From Saccharomyces uvarum (taxonomy: Eukaryota; Ascomycota; Saccharomycetes; Saccharomycetales; Saccharomycetaceae): a DNA stretch of 64,000 nt. Shown here piece by piece: positions 49,442-58,248 of the stretch. The DNA lies in contig OX365941.1 of assembly GCA_947243795.1 (NCBI GenBank), positions 434,001 to 498,000 of the forward strand, in the 5' to 3' direction. Numbering within the stretch: the first letter of the stretch is position 1; every line of letters begins with the position of its first letter. The notes under the pieces were generated by a model, which worked only from the letters and a program-made list of their open reading frames with translations, was not told the origin of the DNA and made no database searches. Position numbers and translations under genes: made by a program.

Positions 49442-49978
49442 TTCAGGTATGGAATGTGAAGAATCGAATAAGATGCTGGCTGAAGGGAAGGAAAGAAAGA
49501 GAAAAAAGAAATAGAGCAAAAAAAAAAAGAAAGGAAAGGCCCTGTTGTATTCAGATAAATGCACAGACGTGGGCAATCCAAAACTTAGTGTTGGCGAAAC
49601 TTCAAGGTTGTTGTAAACGTGGAGACACCTGATATAAGTTCCATGCCGCTCTGTACGTGTATGGAAGAATAACTTTGTCCATGTGATAAACTGTGCAAAA
49701 TCTGACACTGAATCAGGCACCGTAGGCTCCACTTAGAAAACACCGCTCGGGTAATAACGCTCAGCAGGTGAAAAGGTGAAAAGGTGAAAGTGAAAGCAAA
49801 GGCAAAGGCAAAAGCAAAAGCAAAAGCATAATAGGCAAAGTATACAGGCATATAACGCAGGCTATTACTGTATTTGTATAAAAAAGTACTTACTTGGTCG
49901 TGTTTGCCCGTGAGGGTGGGGCCCAGGAACAAAGAACCAAGAACAAAGAACAAAGAACAGCGATGGAAAAAAAGCAGA
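49442..49978. other. EOS1 promoter / TPM1 3' flank with simple repeats
   Basis: A 537-base gap. Purine-rich short repeats (units of AAAAGGTG, then GCAAAG/GCAAAA) occupy about 49767-49828. ACAAAGA/AAGAACA repeats lie at about 49927-49960, next to the TPM1 stop. T-rich and A-rich stretches lie just upstream of EOS1 (49495-49540). I see no gene. Confidence 0.55.
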
Positions 49979-50578
49979 TCACAAGTTTTCTAGAGATGCA
50001 GCGATTTCATCCAGCTCCTTCTTGGCCTCCTCGTACTTGGCGGTCAGCTCTTCGTTCTTTCTTTCCCATTCTTCTCTTTGCTCCTCTAAGGCGACGACTC
50101 TCCTTTCCAATTGGTCCGCCTTCAAGTCGGATTCCCTCAACTTCTCGGTGGTCTCCTTCAGCTTGGTGTCGCTTTCCTCCAAGTCGTCCTCCAACTGTTG
50201 GTTTTTCTTGGAGTAGTTGTCGTTGTTGGACTGCAAGTGGTGCGAGTCCTCGGACAATTGCTTGGACTCGGCCAATTCCGCCTCCAACTTCTCGATCTCG
50301 TCCTCCAACTGAGAGTTCTTCACCGCCAAAGACTTGATTTGGTTCTCCTTCTCGACGTTGTCCTGCTCGGTCTGCTTGGTCTCAGTGAGGCCCGCTTCCA
50401 GCTTCTCGATTTCTTCCTCCAATTGCTGGTTCTTGACGGTCAATGACTTGACCAGGTTCTCCTTTTCGACGGTTTCCTGCTCGAAGTCCTTGTTCTTCTC
50501 TTTCAACTCCTCGTACTTCTCCTGCCATGACTCGGCCTCCAACTTCAAGTTGCTTAGCTTCTCTCTGATCTTATCCAT
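49979..50578 (-). CDS. TPM1: tropomyosin Tpm1
   Basis: Major tropomyosin, a two-stranded coiled coil that stabilises formin-made actin cables for polarised transport. The product is 199 residues, the same as S. cerevisiae Tpm1, and consists throughout of heptads (MDKIREKLSNLKLEAESWQEKYEELKEK split at start; last residues ELDEIAASLENL). An internal duplication of about 38 residues is visible: VEKENLVKSLTVKNQQLEEE near 45-64 matches VEKENQIKSLAVKNSQLEDE near 83-102. It distinguishes Tpm1 from Tpm2. Codon use is strongly biased, as expected of an abundant protein. Confidence 0.97.
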   Translation of the reverse strand: MDKIREKLSNLKLEAESWQEKYEELKEKNKDFEQETVEKENLVKSLTVKNQQLEEEIEKLEAGLTETKQTEQDNVEKENQIKSLAVKNSQLEDEIEKLEAELAESKQLSEDSHHLQSNNDNYSKKNQQLEDDLEESDTKLKETTEKLRESDLKADQLERRVVALEEQREEWERKNEELTAKYEEAKKELDEIAASLENL

Positions 50579-51163
50579 TGCTACCTTCCCTAGTTTATGT
50601 GTGTCTCTGTGTGCGTTAGCTACTTCCTACCCTATCTATATTTGCCCATTGCAAGAAGGAAAACAGAACCTTTTCTCAAGTATGCTGTGATCTGTAACAC
50701 ATTTCCGTTTCTCGCAGGCCGAGGTAAGGTGTTCTGATTTTTTATTTGACGCTACTACCCGGAGCTTGAACTTGGTTACCCGATATTTACCGGGTAATAA
50801 CAAAAAGATAGGGTAAGATTGATAGCGCCGTTCGATGGCTGGTGATTTTTTATTTTTCATTTCCCGATGTGTTCTATTTTCGTTTTTTTTTTTAGTAGTG
50901 ACAGCAAATTATTGGGCTGGCGCGCTCAATAATACACTGGGTTGGGTTATGTTAGATTAGGTTCGATAAGTGCTTGGTCCGGCAATGGCGTCGAGTCCGG
51001 TGGCCCCGCCCCCCTCCCCGAGTCGAGCACTGTGTGTGTATGTGTACGCGTTTGCATCCACGTTTCAGGTTCTTGCAGAAACAGTTAAGACTACCGTTGT
51101 ATTTATTGGTTCGTGTATGCTTTCTTTTCTTGTCTCGGGACCTTTGCCATACGACCACAGACG
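50579..51163. other. TPM1-NIS1 divergent promoter region
   Basis: A 585-base gap between divergent genes with an inverted Reb1-site pair (separate entry), a T-run at 50883-50893 and a partly matched dyad around 50908-50931 (TTATTGGGC ... GCTCAATAA). Toward NIS1 the sequence becomes GC-rich (50985-51030). Confidence 0.5.
50776..50797. promoter_or_regulatory. inverted pair of Reb1 sites
   Basis: TTACCCG at 50776-50782 and its reverse complement CGGGTAA at 50791-50797 face each other across eight bases. A related TACCCGG lies at 50756-50762. Reb1 binds TTACCCG and clears nucleosomes at promoters. A pair in the middle of a divergent promoter, about 200 bases from TPM1 and 370 from NIS1, fits that role. 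Confidence 0.6.
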
Positions 51164-52351
51164 ATGAGTGTGGTAGGAAACAGCACAAAGAACGGGTTGC
51201 AGCCTCCCCGCACCGCGAGTGGGTTCACCACCAAGGGCTACATACATGCGCTGATGGATTCCAGGTCGAATTCGAACTCGAACTCGAACTCGAACTCGAA
51301 CTCGAACTCGAATTCGGATAGCAGGGTGCCCCTGGTGCAAATATCCGATGACTCTCACATAACGCACGATAGCTTTAGGCCGTACACAGACCACCCGGAG
51401 GCTTCGCAATTGAGGAACCGCAACATCAACGGGGCAGGGCAGGTGGACAACACCGACGTTATGGACCAGTTTTCGCAATGGACCAGCTACAAAAGAAGCT
51501 CGTCCCCTCACAACACCCGTGAGAAACCCATCCGACACGTCTCGCAACGAAGAACGGATTTCACCAGCAAGGACGAACTCTCCAAGTTTAGCAAGAACCG
51601 CAACTTTATCTTCCATAAGGGCTTCTTAAAGAGGCAACGCTCCATTTGCAGAGAAAACAGGCAAGCTAAGGTGCGCTCAAGATTCAGAAACAAGAAGGAG
51701 CTGACGTCTGTTTTGGACTATGTAGAACTGGAACAAATGGACATCAGAGAAGTGCTGCCCACCAACTCAGTGAACATGCACGCCGTCATGAACATCACCA
51801 GCTCGACCCCAGCGGTCACCGCCGTTCCAAGGCTGAGAAACCAGATCTACACCGTCAACGCCAATACTCGTCCATTACGTTTTAGAAACCACTCTATATG
51901 CAGGAAACTGCCCAAATCGCATCCGGTTCCGCGCCCCATGACGCCGGCGACGACGGCTGCACAGAACCCAACGCCGCCATCAAAATACATGTACAGGAAG
52001 GGCGTGAGGCGGTCCAACACGTCTCCAGGTGTACTGTACCATCCAAGAACTAGGGCGGGAAATAACCCGAACTCGCAGAAAAGACAGCAGCAGCAACTAC
52101 TGCTCGAACTATGGAAGGAATACTTGATGCTTGTTGTCGCTCAAAGGTCACAACTCCGGCTATCGTTCCTGTCCTCCCCGGGCTCGATGTCCAGCCAGAG
52201 CTCTCCCCGGTCATCTAACGCCAGCGACCTAGACATATCTCTTCTGTCCACCCCCACAAGGATGTTCCACGCGGCAGGCCACGCAAAGAGCGACCCTATA
52301 ATCATACCTGATGACCGAGAAAACAATATTTACAGAAACAGGGCCCTCTAG
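51164..52351 (+). CDS. NIS1: bud-neck protein Nis1
   Basis: Nis1 localises to the bud neck in a septin-dependent way at M phase and interacts with Nap1 and Nba1 in the Cdc42-polarity/negative-memory system. The product is 395 residues from the first in-frame ATG (51164, MSVVGNSTKNGLQPPRT); the open frame continues upstream without ATG. Most of the protein is basic and low in complexity, with no enzymatic domain seen. Eight Ser-Asn dipeptides near residues 35-50 come from a hexanucleotide repeat (51266-51313). S. cerevisiae Nis1 is listed at about 407 residues, so start or repeat length may differ. Confidence 0.88.
   Translation: MSVVGNSTKNGLQPPRTASGFTTKGYIHALMDSRSNSNSNSNSNSNSNSNSDSRVPLVQISDDSHITHDSFRPYTDHPEASQLRNRNINGAGQVDNTDVMDQFSQWTSYKRSSSPHNTREKPIRHVSQRRTDFTSKDELSKFSKNRNFIFHKGFLKRQRSICRENRQAKVRSRFRNKKELTSVLDYVELEQMDIREVLPTNSVNMHAVMNITSSTPAVTAVPRLRNQIYTVNANTRPLRFRNHSICRKLPKSHPVPRPMTPATTAAQNPTPPSKYMYRKGVRRSNTSPGVLYHPRTRAGNNPNSQKRQQQQLLLELWKEYLMLVVAQRSQLRLSFLSSPGSMSSQSSPRSSNASDLDISLLSTPTRMFHAAGHAKSDPIIIPDDRENNIYRNRAL
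51266..51313 (+). repeat. hexanucleotide repeat (TCGAAY)8 inside NIS1
   Basis: Eight perfect in-frame copies of TCGAAC/T encode alternating Ser-Asn. Purity suggests recent slippage. The array is in frame, so changes in copy number would not disturb the gene. Confidence 0.85.
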
Positions 52352-52763
52352 GTGAAACAAGCTGCCCACTATCCCTTCAAGTACGTAACCTCGATAATAA
52401 TTATAGACTATACTTAATCACGTAATATTCCTCCTCTATGTTTCCCCCCGCTCGCATTCTTCTAGAACATCACCGAAAGCAAAGGAAAAAAAGAAAACGG
52501 TGCATCGGATCTGTAGACTAAACAGTAAGAATACTTTAGTCGTCCCTCCCCATATGTGCACGCTCTTGTAAACGTTTTTATATAGTGAATAGTAACAAAG
52601 AACGATACGTTCAACAGATACTAGTGTATACCGTTAATAATTGCTCTCTCAATACAGAATTGTTTTTTCTTTTGAAGAAAGGAAGCCGTACATTAAAAAA
52701 GCAGGTTCCTTACCTTTATTATCATTTTTCTTTTCACTATTAGGGGATACAGAAGTACGGAGA
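52352..52763. other. NIS1-APJ1 intergenic region
   Basis: A 412-base gap holding the NIS1 3' flank and the APJ1 promoter with a heat-shock element (separate entry). The APJ1 frame is open from 52641 but without ATG before 52764. Confidence 0.5.
52460..52477 (+). promoter_or_regulatory. gapped heat shock element upstream of APJ1
   Basis: TTCTAGAA at 52460-52467 gives a TTCnnGAA pair, and a further GAA at 52475-52477 is in the same five-base register, forming a gapped HSE. The site is about 290 bases upstream of APJ1. APJ1 is regarded as an Hsf1-dependent gene in S. cerevisiae. Confidence 0.5.
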
Positions 52764-53032
52764 ATGCAGAATAATACGTCGTTATACGACTCTTTAAACG
52801 TTACCACTACTGCATCAACATCGGAAATCAAAAAAGCCTACAGAAACGCTGCATTAAGGTACCATCCCGATAAAAATAATCACACTGAAGAATCCAAGCG
52901 GAAGTTTCAGGAGATATGTCAGGCATACGAAGTACTCAAAGACAATCATTTGAGATCTCTGTATGACCAGTACGGTACTACGGATGAAGTCCTTATCCAA
53001 GAACAGCACCAGGCACAGGCACAGGCACAGGC

Positions 53033-53074
<42 letters not shown>

Positions 53075-54386
53075 AGCCGGTGTATTCAGCTCATCGGCAG
53101 GCTTTGATACGGGAGGAGTGACCTTTCCGGACCTGTCTCCAGGTAATCTTTTTGCGCAGTTCTTCAACAGCTCTGCCAGCGCCTCCTCCAATGCTTCTAA
53201 AAATAGCTTCAGCTTCAGCTTTAATGGCAGTTCTACGCCCAATTTCCCATTCGGCAATGGTGGTGGCATGAATAATTTGCAATCTCCACCATCGAAATAC
53301 GGTTCCGACGATGATGGACATCATTTAAATAGAGGTCCCGATATCAAACACACTTTGAAGTGCACGTTACGGGAACTCTACATGGGGAAAACCGCAAAAT
53401 TGGGCTTAAACAGAACAAGAATTTGTCACGTCTGTGAAGGACATGGAGGCCTGCAGAAATACACGTGTAAAACATGTAAGGGCCAAGGTGTCCAAACTCA
53501 AACAAAGTGTATGGGGCCTTTGGTACAAAGTTGGTCTCAAACATGTGCTGATTGTGGAGGTGCCGGTATATTTGTTAAGAGCAAAGACATCTGCCAACAG
53601 TGCCAAGGTCTTGGTTTCATCAAGCAAAGAAAAATTCTACAAGTCACCGTTCAGCCGGGTACAAGTCACAACCAGCTCATAGTGCTGACAGGCGAAGGTG
53701 ACGAGGTTATTAGCAAGGGAGGCGGTCATGAAAAAGTCATACCGGGCGATGTTGTCATTACCATATTGAGACTTAAGGATCCTAAATTCCAAGTCACCGA
53801 TAATTGTAGTCTAATCTACAAGAAATGCAAAGTCGATTTGATGACCAGTTTATGTGGAGGTATCGTTTACATCGAGGGTCATCCTAGTGGTAAACTGATC
53901 AAGCTCGATATCATACCTGGTGAAGTACTTAAGCCCAGTTGCTTCAAGACTATCGAAGGAATGGGTATGCCTAAGTTTATTAATGGAGTTCGGAGTGGAT
54001 TTGGTCATCTGTACGTCAAATTCGATGTGAGTTATCCAGAAAGATTGGAGCCTGAAAATGCTATGAAATTACAGAAAATTCTGACCCATGATAAATACAT
54101 TCAGGCTGAACAACTGGCCACGGAAACCGCAGATGCTGACTGTTATTGCGATGTGGAAAAATCCTACCACACTGTGGAAGAACACGTCCTAAGCAGTTTT
54201 GAGGCCCCCGATATGAGTAATGAAGTTATTGAAAACGATGACCTTGACGATCTGAATCATGAGAAAGATACTCGTAAAAGAAATAACCACCGATTCGGAG
54301 AAAGCGCTAATAATAATGAAACGAAACGAAATAAATATTCCTCTCCCGCCTCTGGTTTTTATGACCATGATATTAATGGATATTGA
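52764..54386 (+). CDS. APJ1: class A J-domain protein Apj1, with expanded polyQ
   Basis: Hsp40 co-chaperone that works with Hsp70 in protein disaggregation and SUMO-linked degradation; overexpression affects prions. The product is 540 residues (528 in S. cerevisiae). The J domain (about 1-72) has the HPD motif in RYHPDKNNH. Four CxxCxGxG-type zinc repeats follow (CHVCEGHG, CKTCKGQG, CADCGGAG, CQQCQGLG, about 220-295), then the two substrate-binding beta domains. Between the J domain and an Ser/Asn/Phe-rich linker lies a Gln/Ala tract with about 15 consecutive Gln (53003-53076), much longer than in S. cerevisiae. The ATG at 52764 begins MQNNTSLYDSLNV. Confidence 0.95.
53003..53076 (+). repeat. 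CAG/CAA (polyglutamine) repeat in APJ1
   Basis: CAGGCA units (Gln-Ala) pass into a mixed CAG/CAA run coding about 15 Gln. Interruption by CAA keeps the tract relatively stable at DNA level. Confidence 0.85.
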
Positions 54387-55010
54387 AGGCTACATGTTGG
54401 CATTAACTGCACGCAAAAATTTATACATTTTGTATTGTTTTTTCTATTTTACTATTCTACGTACAAGGACATTCCTACTTTTTTTTAACAGTAATAAAAT
54501 ATATCTGCTTGCATTCAATAGGAAAAGAATATAATCGGGCTGGAAACATTTAGTGGGCTCCTGGTACCATAGTCGTTCCAGCCCTAGCCCTTTATTAGTT
54601 TTTTTGTTTTGTATGGTTGGATTTCGTCTTTTTTTCTATGCTTGCCAAGAAATCGTAAGAGGGTACTTTACAGAAAAGCAAAAAAATAAACGTTTAGAAT
54701 GTACATGCATTTGTTATAGAGCAGAAAGATTAGCACACTACTGACCATTTTTACAAGTGATCACTAAGATATTCTTTGCTTCTAGCAGTGGGGATTTTAT
54801 GGCCCAGGTGCTTTTTTTTCTTTCTTTTTATTTTTACTTGAATGATTCGAGTAGAAAAAATATATAAGTTATTATACGTGAAAACGAACCTAGCATAACC
54901 CTTCAAAGGACGAACGAAAGAAAATTAAGTCTTCCGATTGTTTCTCATCTACTTAAGCAACGTTACTAATAATATTTCCCATAGTCCGACTTCATTGAAA
55001 AAATCTGATT
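54387..55010. other. APJ1-MKS1 intergenic region
   Basis: A 624-base gap. Besides AT-rich DNA it holds a stem-loop with perfect nine-base arms (54537-54584, separate entry), followed by T-runs. No tRNA or known snoRNA was recognised. Confidence 0.5.
54537..54584. other. strong inverted repeat / stem-loop
   Basis: GGGCTGGAA at 54537-54545 is perfectly complementary to TTCCAGCCC at 54576-54584, giving a GC-rich nine-base stem with a 30-base loop. The loop contains the palindrome TGGTACCA (54562-54569). T-rich sequence follows on the plus strand (a T7 run at 54599-54605). It could be a transcript-end hairpin, a small structured RNA or a protein-binding dyad. Confidence 0.5.
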
Positions 55011-56774
55011 ATGTCACGAGAGACATTCGACATACCGAACATAGGTAGCAACAAGTTTTTGAAAGTCACGCCTAATTTATTTACGCCAGAACGATTAAAT
55101 CTGTTTGATGATGTGGATCTTTACCTTACGTTGATAAAGGCATCCAAATGTGTTGAACAAGGAGAAAGACTGCACAATATAAGTTGGAGAATCTTAAACA
55201 AAGCTCTTTTGAAGGAACATAATATCAATCGACCCAAAAAGAGAGATGGTGTGAAAAACATTTACTATGTTTTAAATCCAAACAGCAAGCAGCAAATAAA
55301 ACCTAAGCCGGCTGCTGTAAAACAGTCACCATTAAAAAATTCCAGTGTACCTCCCACAACAGTAAAGCAGAACGTTTTGTCTCGACCCATGACATCACCA
55401 GCCATTGCACAGGGTGCTCACGATAGATATGTGGATAACACTAATAGTACAAACAACGATATGAAAAATGATTTCATTTCAAACAGACAATACTCCAAAT
55501 CTACCGCATCAGGATTATTTTCAAGTTTCACAGACAAATATCAAAAAATGAAAAATGTGAACCATATTCCAAAAAAAGAAGAGCCCCGAACTATCATTAC
55601 CGGGTTTGACACGACCACTATTATCACCAAGAAGCCATTGCCATCAAGGCGGTCAAGATCGCCTTTCCAGCATGTGAGAGATATGAGTATGAACTCTATA
55701 GATAATGAGACTTCCAAAAGCACCAGTCCAAATTTTGATAATGTGGGAAGTAGAAAATCCTCCCTTCCTCAGAAGGAGTCCCTGTTTGGAAGACCAAGAT
55801 CCTATAAAAACGATCAAAATGGGCAATTGTCGCTTTCCAAGACATCTTCCAGAAAGGGGAAAAATAAAATCTTCTTCAGCAGTGAAGATGAAGATTCAGA
55901 TTGGGACAGTGTCTCAGATGATTCAGAATTTTATGCAGATGAAGATGACGAGGATTTCGACGACTATAATGAGGAAGAAGCAGATCAATACTACAGAAGA
56001 CAATGGGATAAGCTTTTGTTCGCGAAAAACCAACAAAACCTTGACTCAAGAAAATCATCTGTTTCCTCAACTAACACCATTAACTCGAATACATCTCATG
56101 ATCCGGTACGAAGAAGTCTATTAAGTGGACTATTCCTTAGTGAAGCGAATAGCGGTAGCGGTAGCAACAACCACAATAATGCGCATAACGAATTTAATTC
56201 TAGAAATGCTTCACCGGTACCTCAACTTTCTCATAGTAATATCGGCAATCAACCACAACAGAATCTATCAAACACTAATAGTATGAAACAACAAAAGCCC
56301 TCTTTGAAAACAAGTAATGTGACGGCCCTTGCATCGTTATCTCCGCAGCAGGGAACCAACAATGGGCGGTTGCCGATGGAAATTCAAAAGGACTTTAAGA
56401 GTAACAGTGGATCCAATCAACTGTATGAATCTAACGCGCCCCTAACGGCACAGACCATATTACCCACCGCTTTATCCACACACATGTTCTTGCCAAATAA
56501 TATTCACCAACAACGTATGGCGATGGCCACTGGAATGAATCAGCGGCATCGTTTCCCGAGACGTGAGTCGATGGATATCCCATCCAAAAATAGGAACACT
56601 GGATTTTTGAAGACCAGAATGGAAATTTCTGAAGAGGAGAAGATGGTACGTACCATAACACGGCTCGGTAACACAAGTGCTGTAGACAATAATGAGAACG
56701 GTAATGACGGTGCTGCGAAGCAGAGTAAACAAGAAACGCTGGGGGCTACCGAAGATAGTGCAGCGCGAATATGA
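55011..56774 (+). CDS. MKS1: Mks1, negative regulator of retrograde signalling
   Basis: Cytosolic phosphoprotein that holds back Rtg1/Rtg3 nuclear entry together with Bmh1/2, linking mitochondrial state and nitrogen supply to glutamate synthesis. The product is 587 residues (584 in S. cerevisiae). The N-terminal 90 residues are conserved (TPERLNLFDDVDLYLTLIKA, HNISWRILNKALL). The rest is polar and disordered, with an acidic block near residues 295-330 (SSEDEDSDWDSVSDDSEF) and Asn/Ser-rich stretches. A serine-rich motif RSRSPFQHVRDMSMNS near 218 looks like a phosphorylation/14-3-3 region. ATG 55011 is the first in frame. Confidence 0.94.
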   Translation: MSRETFDIPNIGSNKFLKVTPNLFTPERLNLFDDVDLYLTLIKASKCVEQGERLHNISWRILNKALLKEHNINRPKKRDGVKNIYYVLNPNSKQQIKPKPAAVKQSPLKNSSVPPTTVKQNVLSRPMTSPAIAQGAHDRYVDNTNSTNNDMKNDFISNRQYSKSTASGLFSSFTDKYQKMKNVNHIPKKEEPRTIITGFDTTTIITKKPLPSRRSRSPFQHVRDMSMNSIDNETSKSTSPNFDNVGSRKSSLPQKESLFGRPRSYKNDQNGQLSLSKTSSRKGKNKIFFSSEDEDSDWDSVSDDSEFYADEDDEDFDDYNEEEADQYYRRQWDKLLFAKNQQNLDSRKSSVSSTNTINSNTSHDPVRRSLLSGLFLSEANSGSGSNNHNNAHNEFNSRNASPVPQLSHSNIGNQPQQNLSNTNSMKQQKPSLKTSNVTALASLSPQQGTNNGRLPMEIQKDFKSNSGSNQLYESNAPLTAQTILPTALSTHMFLPNNIHQQRMAMATGMNQRHRFPRRESMDIPSKNRNTGFLKTRMEISEEEKMVRTITRLGNTSAVDNNENGNDGAAKQSKQETLGATEDSAARI

Positions 56775-57076
56775 TTACTAAACCAAAGTAATTTAGATAC
56801 AATATTTAATAAAAAAGAGATAATGTCTTATTTTTACCGTCTATATTGTAATATGGTTCCCTGTGAAGGTTATAGTATTTTCCCGGGTAACCACATATTA
56901 TGCATTTGAAAATAAAATTTTTTTCATCTAGGAAAATGCGATGAGATGAGAAAGTAATGAAAATGCATATATTGATAGAATAAGAGAGGTTCTCAGAACA
57001 AGATATTCAGCTGTGGATTGTGACTTGACTTTTCACAAGATAAAAAGAAGCACTAGAAAGAAAAAATTAAACCAAA
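56775..57076. other. MKS1-IMP4 intergenic region
   Basis: A 302-base gap carrying a compact ribosome-biogenesis promoter for IMP4: Reb1, RRPE-like and PAC motifs within about 65 bases (separate entry). Confidence 0.6.
56884..56947 (+). promoter_or_regulatory. IMP4 promoter: Reb1 site, RRPE-like tract and PAC box
   Basis: CGGGTAA (Reb1, reverse orientation) is at 56884-56890. AAAATTTTTTT at 56914-56924 resembles RRPE. A perfect PAC box GCGATGAGAT is at 56938-56947, 130 bases upstream of the IMP4 start. PAC plus RRPE is the established promoter signature of the ribosome-biogenesis regulon (Dot6/Tod6/Stb3), which suits IMP4. Confidence 0.75.
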
Positions 57077-57949
57077 ATGTTAAGAAGGCAAGCTCGTGAA
57101 AGAAGAGAATATTTATACCGGAAAGCACAAGAATTACAAGATTCTCAACTGCAACAAAAACGTCAAATAGTTAAACAAGCGTTAGCCCAGGGGAAGCCAT
57201 TACCCAAAGAACTGGCTGAGGACGAAGCTTTACAAAAAGATTTTAGATATGACCAAAGTTTAAAAGAAGGTGAAGAAGCAGATGATGTACAAATTGATGA
57301 CGAATATGCTGCCACGAGTGGTATAACAGATCCAAGAATCATTGTCACAACATCCCGTGATCCAAGTACTCGTCTGTCACAATTTGCTAAAGAAATCAAA
57401 CTCTTGTTTCCAAATGCCGTCAGACTAAACAGAGGTAACTATGTGATGCCAAACCTTGTGGATGCTTGTAAGAAATCCGGTACCACGGATTTAGTAGTAT
57501 TGCATGAGCATAGAGGTGTTCCAACATCTTTGACTATATCGCATTTCCCACATGGACCCACTGCACAATTTAGTTTACACAATGTTGTTATGAGGCATGA
57601 TATAATAAATGGTGGCAACCAAAGTGAAGTTAATCCACATCTGATATTTGATAATTTTACCACCGATTTAGGAAAAAGAGTTGTCTGCATTTTGAAGCAT
57701 ATGTTCAATGCAGGACCTAAGAAGGATTCCGAAAGAGTTATCACTTTTGCTAATAAGGGTGACTTTATTAGTGTCAGACAACACGTATATGTGAGAACAA
57801 GAGACGGTGTAGAGATAGCTGAAGTTGGGCCAAGATTTGAAATGAGATTATTTGAACTGAGGTTAGGAACTTTGGAGAACAAGGATGCGGATGTTGAGTG
57901 GCAATTAAGAAGATTTATAAGGACTGCCAATAAAAAAGACTATTTGTAG
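57077..57949 (+). CDS. IMP4: U3 snoRNP protein Imp4
   Basis: Brix-domain protein of the small-subunit processome; with Mpp10 and Imp3 it helps U3 snoRNA pair with pre-18S rRNA in the nucleolus. The 290-residue length equals S. cerevisiae. A basic N-terminal helix ([19 protein letters not shown]) is followed by the Brix domain from about residue 87 ([20 protein letters not shown]) through the [10 protein letters not shown] segment to MRLFELRLG near 260. The ATG at 57077 is the first in frame. The 299 bases to MLF3 contain A- and T-runs only. Confidence 0.97.
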   Translation: MLRRQARERREYLYRKAQELQDSQLQQKRQIVKQALAQGKPLPKELAEDEALQKDFRYDQSLKEGEEADDVQIDDEYAATSGITDPRIIVTTSRDPSTRLSQFAKEIKLLFPNAVRLNRGNYVMPNLVDACKKSGTTDLVVLHEHRGVPTSLTISHFPHGPTAQFSLHNVVMRHDIINGGNQSEVNPHLIFDNFTTDLGKRVVCILKHMFNAGPKKDSERVITFANKGDFISVRQHVYVRTRDGVEIAEVGPRFEMRLFELRLGTLENKDADVEWQLRRFIRTANKKDYL

Positions 57950-58248
57950 ATTTTTATAGATTTGTAAAGGTAAAGAAAAATCGCCGAGGGCTTTATTATA
58001 TAAGTCTAGTATGGTGTTTTAAAAAAATATTTTAAAAGAAAAAGGGTATAAGAAAAAAAGAATAGAACAGCACAAAAGAATGTGCATATAAGCTAATTTT
58101 AATTTTGAAAAAAAATTTTTTTTTTAATGGGGTTTATCAATGAATGTATCTGTGTATATCTACATAAAAAAAAATCAACCATATGAAGACGGAAAACCAA
58201 AAGAACAAAACGAACAAAAGGGAGAGAGAGAAAGAATAAATGTATGTG

